A stretch of 64,000 nucleotides of DNA. Source: Acidobacteriota bacterium (GTDB lineage Bacteria; Acidobacteriota; UBA6911). The position numbers were made by a program, and so were the translations under genes. The DNA lies in contig JAAYAJ010000064.1 of NCBI GenBank assembly GCA_012719455.1, positions 86,308 through 150,307 of the forward strand. The letters run 5' to 3'. Within the stretch, counting starts at the first letter, position 1. Each line of letters begins with the position of its first letter. Shown here piece after piece: positions 54,626-64,000 of the stretch. The notes beneath the pieces were generated by a model. The model was not told the origin of the DNA, made no database searches, and saw only the letters and a program-made list of their open reading frames with translations.

Positions 54626-54653
54626 TTGACAAGCCAAAAATCACTCTTATACT
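54626..54653 (+). promoter_or_regulatory. Sigma-70 promoter of groES-groEL
   Basis: TTGACA (54626-54631), 16 bases, TATACT (54648-54653). Both elements are near consensus. The CIRCE operator begins one base after the -10, so repressor binding would cover the transcription start. Confidence 0.88.
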
Positions 54654-54654
54654 G

Positions 54655-54681
54655 TTAGCACTCGCCACTGGAGAGTGCTAA
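54655..54681. promoter_or_regulatory. CIRCE heat-shock operator
   Basis: A perfect match to TTAGCACTC-N9-GAGTGCTAA, the binding site of the HrcA repressor. It overlaps the start of the groESL transcript, so the operon should be derepressed when HrcA loses GroEL support in heat shock. hrcA is not in this window. Confidence 0.97.
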
Positions 54682-54750
54682 CGGCGAGGACCAACCGGAA
54701 AGATATGAGTCAGCCCTTATAAATGCAACTACTTGGAGAGGAGAAACAGA

Positions 54751-55038
54751 ATGAATGTGAGGCCTTTGCACGATCGGGTTCTTGTGAAACGAACGGAAGA
54801 GAAGGAAGTGGTCAAGGGGGGCATCATCATCCCCGATACCGCCAAGGAAAAGCCGATGGAAGGCGAAGTCATCGCTGTAGGGGATGGCAAGGTGCTGGAT
54901 GACGGCAAGCGCGCGGCCATGGACGTCAAGGCCGGCGACCGGATCCTCTTCGGCAAGTACTCCGGAACGGAAATCAAGATCGACGATCAGGAATACGTCA
55001 TCATGCGCGAAGACGAAATCCTCGCCGTGCTCGGATAA
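54751..55038 (+). CDS. groES: Co-chaperonin GroES
   Basis: The 95-residue lid of the GroEL chaperonin. [20 protein letters not shown] begins the usual sequence; the mobile loop is [20 protein letters not shown] (about 22-41) and the end is [15 protein letters not shown]. The start follows GGAGAGGAG. groEL begins 39 bases downstream. Expression is controlled by the promoter and CIRCE element upstream. Confidence 0.98.
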   Translation: MNVRPLHDRVLVKRTEEKEVVKGGIIIPDTAKEKPMEGEVIAVGDGKVLDDGKRAAMDVKAGDRILFGKYSGTEIKIDDQEYVIMREDEILAVLG

Positions 55039-55074
55039 CCCAAAGCAATACAAATATATTTAAGGAGCTAATAG

Positions 55075-56703
<1,629 letters not shown>

Positions 56704-56716
56704 CCCCCTGAACCAC

Positions 56717-56754
56717 CGGATGGCACGGATTGCTTTGAAAATCCGTGCCATCCG
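56717..56754 (+). terminator. Hairpin after groEL
   Basis: A 15-base-pair perfect stem (CGGATGGCACGGATT with its complement) and an 8-base loop, 13 bases after the groEL stop and 15 bases before the next start. There is no T-run after it, so it may act by RNA stabilisation rather than classical termination. It shares a CACGG core with the hairpin at 38246. Confidence 0.6.
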
Positions 56755-56769
56755 TGCTTAACTCCCCCC

Positions 56770-58356
56770 GTGCAACGCGCTCTCGCTTCCCTCGCCATCA
56801 TCACCGCCCTCTCCCTGGCCACCCTGTGGATCGGCCTCGGCCGCCTGCCGCTCGCCGGGGCGGACGAGCCGCGCTACGCCCGCATCGCCGAGGAGATGCA
56901 CCTGGCGGGCCGCTGGGTCACTCCCACGCTCGAGGGAAAGCCCTGGCTCGAAAAACCCCCGCTCTACTACTGGATCAGCCGGGCGCCGTTCGCCCTGTTT
57001 GGCGGCGCGGAGACGGCCGCCCGGGTCGGCCCCGCCCTTGGCGCCTTCCTCGCCTCCCTGGCCGTGCTCTGGGCCGGGACCCGGATCTGGTCCCCCCTGG
57101 CCGGCTTGCTGGGCGCCGTCATCCTCGTCACGAGCCTCGGCATCGCCGGGTTCGGCCGCAGCGCCTCGACCGACATGCCCTTCACCTGCTGCCTCACCAT
57201 TGCGCTCGCCGTCCTATCGGTCGCCCTGGAGCGGGACCTCGGCTGGAAGGTGCTCTCCGCCTGGGTCTTTCTCGGCCTGGCGGTCCTGGGTAAGGGACCG
57301 GTGGCCTTCATCCTGGCCGCGGGAACCGGTCTCCTCTTCTGGTACTTCAGTGGGCGGGAGGGGGTGCTCCGTCGCTGGCACGCCGGCCCCGGGATCGTGC
57401 TGGCGCTCGCCGTGGCCGTCCCCTGGTTCTGGCTCGCCTTCCGGGAAAACGGCTACGCCTTCATCGCCACCTTTTTCATCAACCATAATTTCGCCCGCTA
57501 CGTCACCGACATCCACCACCACGCCCAGCCTTTTTACTATTACCTGCCGGTGCTTTTGGCCCTCTTCTTCCCCTGGAGCGGGTGGCTGGCGGCCCTCGCC
57601 GGCAAGGGGCCCGACATCCGGCGCATCGGCCGGTGGCGCGCGGCCACCCTCTTTACCGTCTGCTGGTTCCTCTTCCCGTTCCTCTTCTTCTCCCTGTCGG
57701 GATCGAAGCTCGCCGGCTACATCCTCCCTTCGCTGCCGCCCCTGGCGCTGCTCCTGGGCGCGCGCCTGGCCAGCTGGATCCGCGGGGGGACGGAGACGAA
57801 AGTACTGCGCGCCGCCGTGACGGTGCAGGCGATTTTGTCCCTCTGCCTCGCCCTGGCGGCGCCCATCATCTTCCACAAGGATTACGGCGGCCACGGGCTT
57901 GTGGGGCTCGCGATCTCCGTCGCCGTCCTGGTCCCGGCCGGCCTGGCCCTCTTCTACGGCTGGCGCAACCGCGCGCGGGCCGCCATCGGGGCGACGGCGC
58001 TCGGAGGCGCGGCGCTGGTGCTGACCGTCGTCATCTTCGCCTTCCCCCTCCTCGGCGATTACCACTCCACCCGCACAATCGCGGAGCAGGCGCTCGCCCT
58101 GCGCCGGGGGGAGGAACCGATCCTGACCTACCGCTTCTTTCACCACAGCCTGCACTACTACACGGGGTACCGGGTGAGCGGCGAGCCGAACGATCTCGCG
58201 GCGCTGCGGGAACAGTTCAAGGCGGGGCGCCCCTCGGCTTTGGCCGTTACAAAAGCGCAAGGGGCGCGGGAGATCGCGGATTCGGGTGACCTCGGCTCCG
58301 TCCACCTCCTTACCCAGGGGAATTTCCACCTGCTGCGGATTTTCCCCAGGAAATAA
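56770..58356 (+). CDS. ArnT/PMT-like integral membrane glycosyltransferase
   Basis: A 528-residue GT-C enzyme with about 11-12 helices. The N-terminal GLGRLPLAGADEPRYARIAEE region has the catalytic Asp/Glu pair of the ArnT family, and MHLAGRWVTPTLEGKPWLEK follows. A large loop with FINHNFARYVTDIHHHAQPF is like other lipid-sugar transferases. The soluble C-terminus (about 440-528) is typical. The GTG start at 56770 has no strong ribosome-binding site. It would transfer a sugar from a polyprenyl carrier to lipid A or another acceptor; the substrate is not determined. Confidence 0.88.
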   Translation: MQRALASLAIITALSLATLWIGLGRLPLAGADEPRYARIAEEMHLAGRWVTPTLEGKPWLEKPPLYYWISRAPFALFGGAETAARVGPALGAFLASLAVLWAGTRIWSPLAGLLGAVILVTSLGIAGFGRSASTDMPFTCCLTIALAVLSVALERDLGWKVLSAWVFLGLAVLGKGPVAFILAAGTGLLFWYFSGREGVLRRWHAGPGIVLALAVAVPWFWLAFRENGYAFIATFFINHNFARYVTDIHHHAQPFYYYLPVLLALFFPWSGWLAALAGKGPDIRRIGRWRAATLFTVCWFLFPFLFFSLSGSKLAGYILPSLPPLALLLGARLASWIRGGTETKVLRAAVTVQAILSLCLALAAPIIFHKDYGGHGLVGLAISVAVLVPAGLALFYGWRNRARAAIGATALGGAALVLTVVIFAFPLLGDYHSTRTIAEQALALRRGEEPILTYRFFHHSLHYYTGYRVSGEPNDLAALREQFKAGRPSALAVTKAQGAREIADSGDLGSVHLLTQGNFHLLRIFPRK

Positions 58357-58362
58357 CGCGCG

Positions 58363-58390
58363 TTGTACCGGCGGCCGAAATCGGTATAAT
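58363..58390 (+). promoter_or_regulatory. Sigma-70 promoter of cysS
   Basis: TTGTAC (58363-58368), 16 bases, perfect TATAAT (58385-58390). It ends 31 bases before the cysS start, so cysS has its own promoter just after the glycosyltransferase stop. Confidence 0.7.
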
Positions 58391-58421
58391 TGTGGCTCCG
58401 GCAACCAAGCGGGATACAACT

Positions 58422-59831
<1,410 letters not shown>

Positions 59832-59858
59832 CCGGGGCCCGGCGCAAACAATCCCCCC

Positions 59859-60203
59859 ATGACCGCGCCGCACCTTCTCCTGGGGCGGCGGGGGGAACGC
59901 CAGGCCTGCCGCTTCCTCGCGCGCTCGGGCTACGACATCCTGGCCCGCCGCCACCGCACCCGCTCGGGCGAAATCGACCTGGTCGCCTTCGAGGGGGACA
60001 TCCTCGTGTTCGTGGAGGTGAAGACGCGCACCGGCAGGAGTTACGGCGAGCCGTGGGAGTACGTCGACTGGGAAAAGCGCCAGGCCCTGCGGCGCGCGGC
60101 CGAGGATTTTATCGCCCGCTTCGGCCTGGGCCGCTTCGACTACCGCTTCGACGTCGTCTCGGTCATCGGCCGGGAGATCCAGCTCTTCCGGGACGCCTTT
60201 TAA
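59859..60203 (+). CDS. yraN: YraN (UPF0102) nuclease-fold protein
   Basis: A 114-residue protein of the UPF0102 family, with the restriction-endonuclease-like fold. HLLLGRRGERQACRFLARSG, TRSGEIDLVAFEGDILVFVE with the Asp and Glu of the PD-(D/E)XK core, then VEVKTRTGRSYGEPWEYVD, match closely. The function is unknown, though a role in DNA processing is often suggested. It is probably cotranscribed with cysS. tRNA-Gly follows 87 bases downstream. Confidence 0.92.
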   Translation: MTAPHLLLGRRGERQACRFLARSGYDILARRHRTRSGEIDLVAFEGDILVFVEVKTRTGRSYGEPWEYVDWEKRQALRRAAEDFIARFGLGRFDYRFDVVSVIGREIQLFRDAF

Positions 60204-60290
60204 TCCCCGCGCCCCCTCGCCCGCAGATTTTTTTAACTCGGGGCTGGATTTTCCCCGTTTTATGGTAGAATTTTATCCTGCCGCAAGAGA

Positions 60291-60365
<75 letters not shown>

Positions 60366-60933
60366 AAATAATCCCAACCCAATTTTACGCAAACATTTAC
60401 AAGCAAAACACCCGCCTTGGATCCCGCCTTCGTTGATTCGGGCCCAGGCAAGGATTACGTTTGTGATATAACCCGGCCGGAGGAATCCCATGGGCCGGCA
60501 AACCTCAAGGATGCGCGTGCACGAATGAGCTACCCCGTACGCGCGGTCGAAAAGGGGGAAATCACCCGGAGGGGGAAATCATCCTCCGCCTTGTCCCACC
60601 GGCACATCCACCGAACGTCCAAAGACCCCGGCCCTCGCTCCCTTTTGTGACGCACTGAAAATCTGGAAGGATGAAAAGGGCCTTTCGCGCACAGTCATCA
60701 AAAACCGTCGCGAAGGCAGAGATATTGATGGTCTACATAGCCCGTTTTCCCCAAAGCGCCTTTGTGCCGCCTATACACGGGTAACAGTCTTTGGGGACAT
60801 GGTTGCGATAGAAGAAGCGACGGGCAATTCTCGACACGAAAACAAAACGTGAAGTTACTTCCTGAAATGTTGTCTTTCCAATTCTATCCGTACGTTCACT
60901 ATTTCGAATCGAAAATGTTCATTCTATAAACAG
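60366..60933. other. Gene-poor stretch after tRNA-Gly
   Basis: About 570 bases without a supported gene. The base composition falls below that of the rest of the window, and tRNA 3' ends are common insertion points for mobile DNA. A frame open from 60529 to 60852 (108 codons, plus strand) includes an internal stretch KIWKDEKGLSRTVIKNRREG, but it has no start codon with a ribosome-binding site. It may be the remains of a gene; I recognise no family. Confidence 0.4.
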
Positions 60934-60963
60934 AAAAGGCAGGGCCGATTGACCCTGCCTTTT
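60934..60963 (-). terminator. Intrinsic terminator, probably bidirectional, after the PEP-CTERM gene
   Basis: An 11-base-pair stem, AAAAGGCAGGG with CCCTGCCTTTT, around an 8-base loop. The A-run on one side and T-run on the other give a poly-U tail in both directions. It lies 50 bases after the stop of the PEP-CTERM gene on the minus strand. Confidence 0.85.
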
Positions 60964-61012
60964 CCACATCACGGCGTGAGCCATGATTTTCTAATTCAAC
61001 AAAACTGGAACT

Positions 61013-61774
61013 TTATTTCTTAAGTTTTCTTCTGGCACCGGCCAAGCCAAGCATACCTAACCCCCCCCCAAGAAGCAGCAGGGTTGACGGCTCAGGCACA
61101 GGCTCAGGAAAAGTAGGAATGGCCTCGGAGGTGATGCTGCCATACAAAGTGGCTGTGTTAACCCGGTTCTCCCAAGTGTAGAACTTGTTGGAAAGAGTAG
61201 TGCCTCCGTCCTGAGAGAATCCAAACAAGTGGAAATAATACTCATTGACGCCATCAGAGAACCACCGGTTCACGAAGGGGTTCACGAGCGTAACAATGTC
61301 TCGTGAAGCCTCATCCCCAGGGTTGCCGGGGGTGTTTGGCGTCTCGTTATGCGAGAATTCGAATGTTGCCGTAACCGGGCCAAAGCCCGTGATGCCCAAA
61401 TCGACAAGAAGATCTACACCCCTTATTCCGCTTCCTAGCGGAATAGTAAAGTTATTGTGGGTGAAATCGCCGAGGGCAAAAACTGATCCATCCAATTCAG
61501 GATCAAACGGTGTCACAGCTGAAAGAAATTCATAGCTGCTTCGATCCGGCCATGGATTGAACAAAGAGCGCGCCTCGCCCCAACTCACCACGCTCTTGCG
61601 TCCTGCCGGGGCCTGGTCGTTTTGAATCTGCACATTCTTTCCGCCAATAACATTTGCCCAATCGCCGTCAATACCGTAAATTGTTAACGGACCCGCGTTG
61701 GCCACGCCCAGGGAGACCAAAGCCATCCCCATGACCATCAAACTGAAAATTGAGAGCTTCCGCAAATTTTTCAT
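61013..61774 (-). CDS. PEP-CTERM sorting-signal surface protein
   Basis: A 253-residue exported protein. A signal peptide (1-27) is followed by a beta-rich domain whose segment VFALGDFTHNNFTIPLGSGI resembles the choice-of-anchor K type. The C-terminus (about 226-253) is the sorting signal: VPEPSTLLLLGGGLGMLGLA followed by RRKLKK. Exosortase would cleave at PEP and anchor or release the protein with exopolysaccharide. The ATG follows AAGGAG. The codon use is less GC-rich than in the neighbours. It has a sigma-54 promoter upstream and a clear terminator, so it is a single-gene unit. Confidence 0.93.
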   Translation of the reverse strand: MKNLRKLSIFSLMVMGMALVSLGVANAGPLTIYGIDGDWANVIGGKNVQIQNDQAPAGRKSVVSWGEARSLFNPWPDRSSYEFLSAVTPFDPELDGSVFALGDFTHNNFTIPLGSGIRGVDLLVDLGITGFGPVTATFEFSHNETPNTPGNPGDEASRDIVTLVNPFVNRWFSDGVNEYYFHLFGFSQDGGTTLSNKFYTWENRVNTATLYGSITSEAIPTFPEPVPEPSTLLLLGGGLGMLGLAGARRKLKK

Positions 61775-61810
61775 AATTCATTCTCCTTAACTCATTGCCC
61801 GCCCTTTCTA

Positions 61811-61828
61811 TAAGCAAAATGCATGCCA
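61811..61828 (-). promoter_or_regulatory. Sigma-54 promoter of the PEP-CTERM gene
   Basis: On the minus strand TGGCATG, four bases, TTGCTTA: the GG and GC are ten bases apart, the exact -24/-12 spacing. The start point would be near 61802, about 28 bases before the ATG. A sigma-54 activator of PrsR type, common in exosortase systems, is the likely partner but is not in the window. Confidence 0.75.
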
Positions 61829-62453
61829 CAGTTCAACATGAAACGCATTCCCGTATGCTACAGATTTATAATGACTTATGAATCATTGGCAAAAACAGCC
61901 TGAATCAGCGATGGATCATTTTGCCAAGGAGCCCGACACTTTTCATGCCATTTTTCATGATTTTTGACCATTGACATTAGGTAAAGCAAAGACTGCATTG
62001 ACTTTGACGCGTATTCCGAGAAATGTAAAAATTTCCGACACTCAGGCGGGGGCGTGTGCCATAAAACAAAAATGTGGGTGGAATCGGGGACTTTCTTCTT
62101 TTTTACTGCCTTATCCCGTTGGAGAATCTCTGCCGGTACGCCGGGCGGCCGCCGGTGGCGACGAAACGTTTGTCTCAGCTTCCGGATAGACGTGTTTTGT
62201 ATCAGCCGAGGCAGGGTTGGCGGGAGGGAACGTCGTAGGTGATATTTGATCCGATAGATCTTTTGAGGGGGGCCGCACTGGTTCCGCCTCCCATGTTTAG
62301 CCTGGCAAGGTACCATGTGATTTTGGCTCCTCGCCCCGCCGGAGATCCCACTTAAGGACTATAATTCCTCCGCCAATTTCCAGTGGGACAGGAAAAAATC
62401 TGCCGCCGTTTCCATCCGGGTGCCGATAGGCTCCCCTCCCTCCCTTCAAGCCT
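61829..62453. other. Intergenic region upstream of the PEP-CTERM promoter
   Basis: About 625 bases between the VanZ gene and the sigma-54 promoter. The part near the promoter (61840-62050) is AT-rich and could hold activator binding sites; the rest is of mixed composition. No frame has a good ribosome-binding site and a recognisable domain. Confidence 0.4.
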
Positions 62454-63701
62454 TCAAGCAGCCGATTCCCGTATCACAACTCCATGCCGCCGCACCCTGC
62501 CCGCCAACCACCATCCTATCACGGCCCCTGCAAAGGGGAGGAAACAGTCGGTCACGTCCGGGTAGCGACCGGCAATGAACCCCTGCCCGAGTTCGATCGC
62601 CACGGAAGCAATCAACAGCACCGTCCAGAACAGGAGTCCCCGTGCCCGGTTTAACCGGATGCGGGAAGCCAGGTAGCCCAGGGGCATGAAGACCAGGAGC
62701 GCATGAAAGACGTTGCTCAGGGCGCTGACGAAGTATGCCGACTGGTACAGCCGGAACGGAAGGAGCGCGGGGCGGAGGTACGATTCCCGCAAGACGAAGG
62801 GGCTCAGGGAGTCGACGGCGAAGGCGCCGAGGACGAAGAGCGCGTAACCCGCAAAGAACCTGCCGGGCCGGGGAGAAAGGGCGTACCAGCCGCGGGCGGC
62901 CACCCCGATACCGGCGCCGATCCAGGAAAAAGCGAGGGTGAGTGCGCTGGCCACCCGGGAAGCCACGATCAACTGGCTCATTTCGGTGACCGTGGCCCAA
63001 AGCACGACCAGGAGCAGGGAGAGCGGGTACGCCGCGCGCGCCCCAAGCCTGTGCAACAGGCCCGCCGCCAGGAAGCCGACCAGGGCGAATTGCGAGGCCA
63101 GGATGAATTCGTCCCGCAGCACCAGGCGCGGGTGGGCCAGTTGCCCGAAAAACATCCGCACGTTCCACCACACCGCCCCCACGTCGAGGGTGAAATTGAA
63201 CGGCTCCAGGGCGTAGACCCAGCTGTAGATCATCATCAGCAGCAGGGGAAGCGCGCCGGGGACCCGGGCGAAGTCGCGCATGACCGGGTGATGGATCAGC
63301 CGCGACCAGGCGGGCGCCAGCCGCAAATAGAGGAGAAATCCGGCCAGGGTCCCCAGGGTGTTGAAGACCAGGTCGTTGACCGAAGACACGCGGTTGGAGG
63401 TCAGCAACTGCAGGGTCTCAACCAGCAGGCTGAGACCGAATCCCGTCGCGAGGGTGGGGCCCGGCCTGCGTCCGAAGCAGTGGGCCCCCAGGATTCCAAT
63501 GGGAAGGAACAGGAGGATGTTCTGGACCATGTCGGGGATCGAGGCGATCCGTCCGCGGTGGAGGTCCCAGAAGGGGAGCCACCGGATGCTCTCGACGTTG
63601 CAAAGCAGCGCCGGTAAGGAATCCACGACGTGAAAGGGGACCAGGGTGCCGTAGATCACGAAGGCGATGTACGCGGCAAACAGGACTTTCATCTTCCCCA
63701 T
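62454..63701 (-). CDS. Membrane protein with two VanZ-like modules
   Basis: A 415-residue protein with about ten helices. The N-terminal module (about 5-125) has VIYGTLVPFHV, RWLPFWDLH, NILLFLPIGILG, and LLVETLQLLTSNRVSSVNDL, all typical of VanZ. A second module (about 285-405) repeats the pattern more weakly: DSLSPF, FHALLVFMPLGYLASRI, and AIELGQGFIAGRYPDVTDC. VanZ in vancomycin clusters gives low-level teicoplanin resistance. Here the surface-glycan setting (PEP-CTERM gene and sugar transferase) is more telling. MGKMKVLF (63701) was taken as start; MKVLF three codons later is possible. Confidence 0.87.
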   Translation of the reverse strand: MGKMKVLFAAYIAFVIYGTLVPFHVVDSLPALLCNVESIRWLPFWDLHRGRIASIPDMVQNILLFLPIGILGAHCFGRRPGPTLATGFGLSLLVETLQLLTSNRVSSVNDLVFNTLGTLAGFLLYLRLAPAWSRLIHHPVMRDFARVPGALPLLLMMIYSWVYALEPFNFTLDVGAVWWNVRMFFGQLAHPRLVLRDEFILASQFALVGFLAAGLLHRLGARAAYPLSLLLVVLWATVTEMSQLIVASRVASALTLAFSWIGAGIGVAARGWYALSPRPGRFFAGYALFVLGAFAVDSLSPFVLRESYLRPALLPFRLYQSAYFVSALSNVFHALLVFMPLGYLASRIRLNRARGLLFWTVLLIASVAIELGQGFIAGRYPDVTDCFLPFAGAVIGWWLAGRVRRHGVVIRESAA

Positions 63702-63775
63702 GCAACACTCGAAGAGCCGTACTGTACCCTGATTCGGGAGGTGAAGCGGGAAGCATGCCCGGGCGCGGGGGTGGG

Positions 63776-64000
63776 CTACGAGCCGCTCTTGACCATGACG
63801 GTCTTGACCGTCTCGAACACGATCAGGAGATCCAGGATCCAGGATATGTTCTTGATGTAGAAAAGATCGTACTGCAGCTTTTCGACCGTGTGTTCCAGGG
63901 TGTTCGCGTAGCCGTAGTTGATCTGCGCCCACCCGGTGATCCCGGGCTTGATCACGTGCCGCAGGGGGTAGTAGGGGATCTCTTCCGACAGCTGCTCGAC
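63776..64000 (-). CDS. Polyprenyl glycosylphosphotransferase, 3' end only
   Basis: The C-terminal 74 residues of a gene that begins beyond the window edge. The segment RHVIKPGITGWAQINYGYAN followed by LQYDLFYIKNISWILDLLIV is the end of the bacterial sugar-transferase domain that loads the first sugar phosphate on undecaprenyl phosphate. The exact wording of the motif is close to the type found with exosortase/PEP-CTERM systems. It ends 74 bases before the VanZ-like gene on the same strand. Confidence 0.9.
   Translation of the reverse strand, partial: VEQLSEEIPYYPLRHVIKPGITGWAQINYGYANTLEHTVEKLQYDLFYIKNISWILDLLIVFETVKTVMVKSGS

Noticed and set aside
60417..60650. A 77-codon open frame after tRNA-Gly
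   Set aside because: No ribosome-binding site, no recognisable motif, and composition like non-coding sequence.
62054..62316. Possible transposase remnant near 62.1 kb
   Set aside because: Short basic peptides appear on both strands, but no transposase motif or terminal repeats could be made out.
61876..62316. A 146-codon minus-strand frame upstream of the PEP-CTERM gene
   Set aside because: No ribosome-binding site or domain, and its translation is an irregular Lys/Arg/Pro-rich sequence.

Overview
The window is high-GC bacterial chromosome (about two thirds G+C by eye) with no plasmid, phage or transposon backbone. It suggests a diderm, probably a member of the Acidobacteriota. The signs of a diderm are a porin with a signal peptide, a phosphate-binding lipoprotein, an ArnT-like lipid glycosyltransferase and an LpxH-like phosphohydrolase. 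An exported S55 (SpoIVB-type) peptidase without any sporulation genes, a PEP-CTERM protein and large TPR proteins also fit that phylum. The placement is inference from gene content. Genes are densely packed, and GTG or TTG starts are common.

Layout. 1-6.2 kb (minus): a TPR protein cut by the window edge, then the translation operon ffh, rpsP, khpA, rimM, trmD, rplS (listed in transcription order). 6.3-10.4 kb: selB, tatA, hydE, cutA and an FtsB-like gene. 10.4-15.8 kb: a divergent pyrimidine locus, pyrR-pyrB-pyrC on one strand and pyrK-pyrD-pyrF on the other. 16-22.8 kb: NAD genes (nadE, pncB, nadA, nadC), interrupted by an exported Pcm methyltransferase. 22.8-26.2 kb: tadA, a UPF0104 membrane protein and a NYN/LOTUS RNA-binding protein with a long charged tail. 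26.2-31.9 kb (minus): three exported proteins (S55 peptidase, beta-propeller, TPR). 32-39 kb: mobA, a hydrolase-fold protein lacking its nucleophile, smc, purC, cvpA and a small Fis-type HTH gene.

39-54.5 kb is rich in phosphate functions. It has a porin, two secreted alkaline phosphatases, a YibE/F membrane protein, a short glycan/phosphohydrolase cluster, a SpoIIE-type phosphatase, and the operon pstS-pstC-pstA-pstB-pstB-phoU-phoB. That operon has phased CTTAA repeats upstream that look like a Pho box. Its two PstB ATPases carry complementary substitutions: one has lost LSGGQ, the other has lost the Q-loop glutamine and the H-loop histidine. A PstB heterodimer would therefore have one intact and one degenerate ATP site. 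I consider this the most interesting observation in the window.

54.6-60.4 kb: groES-groEL behind a sigma-70 promoter and a perfect CIRCE operator, an ArnT-like glycosyltransferase, cysS, yraN and tRNA-Gly(GCC). 60.4-64 kb is less GC-rich at first. It holds a PEP-CTERM gene with a canonical sigma-54 promoter, a double-VanZ membrane protein, and the 3' end of a polyprenyl glycosylphosphotransferase that probably opens an exopolysaccharide/exosortase locus beyond the edge.
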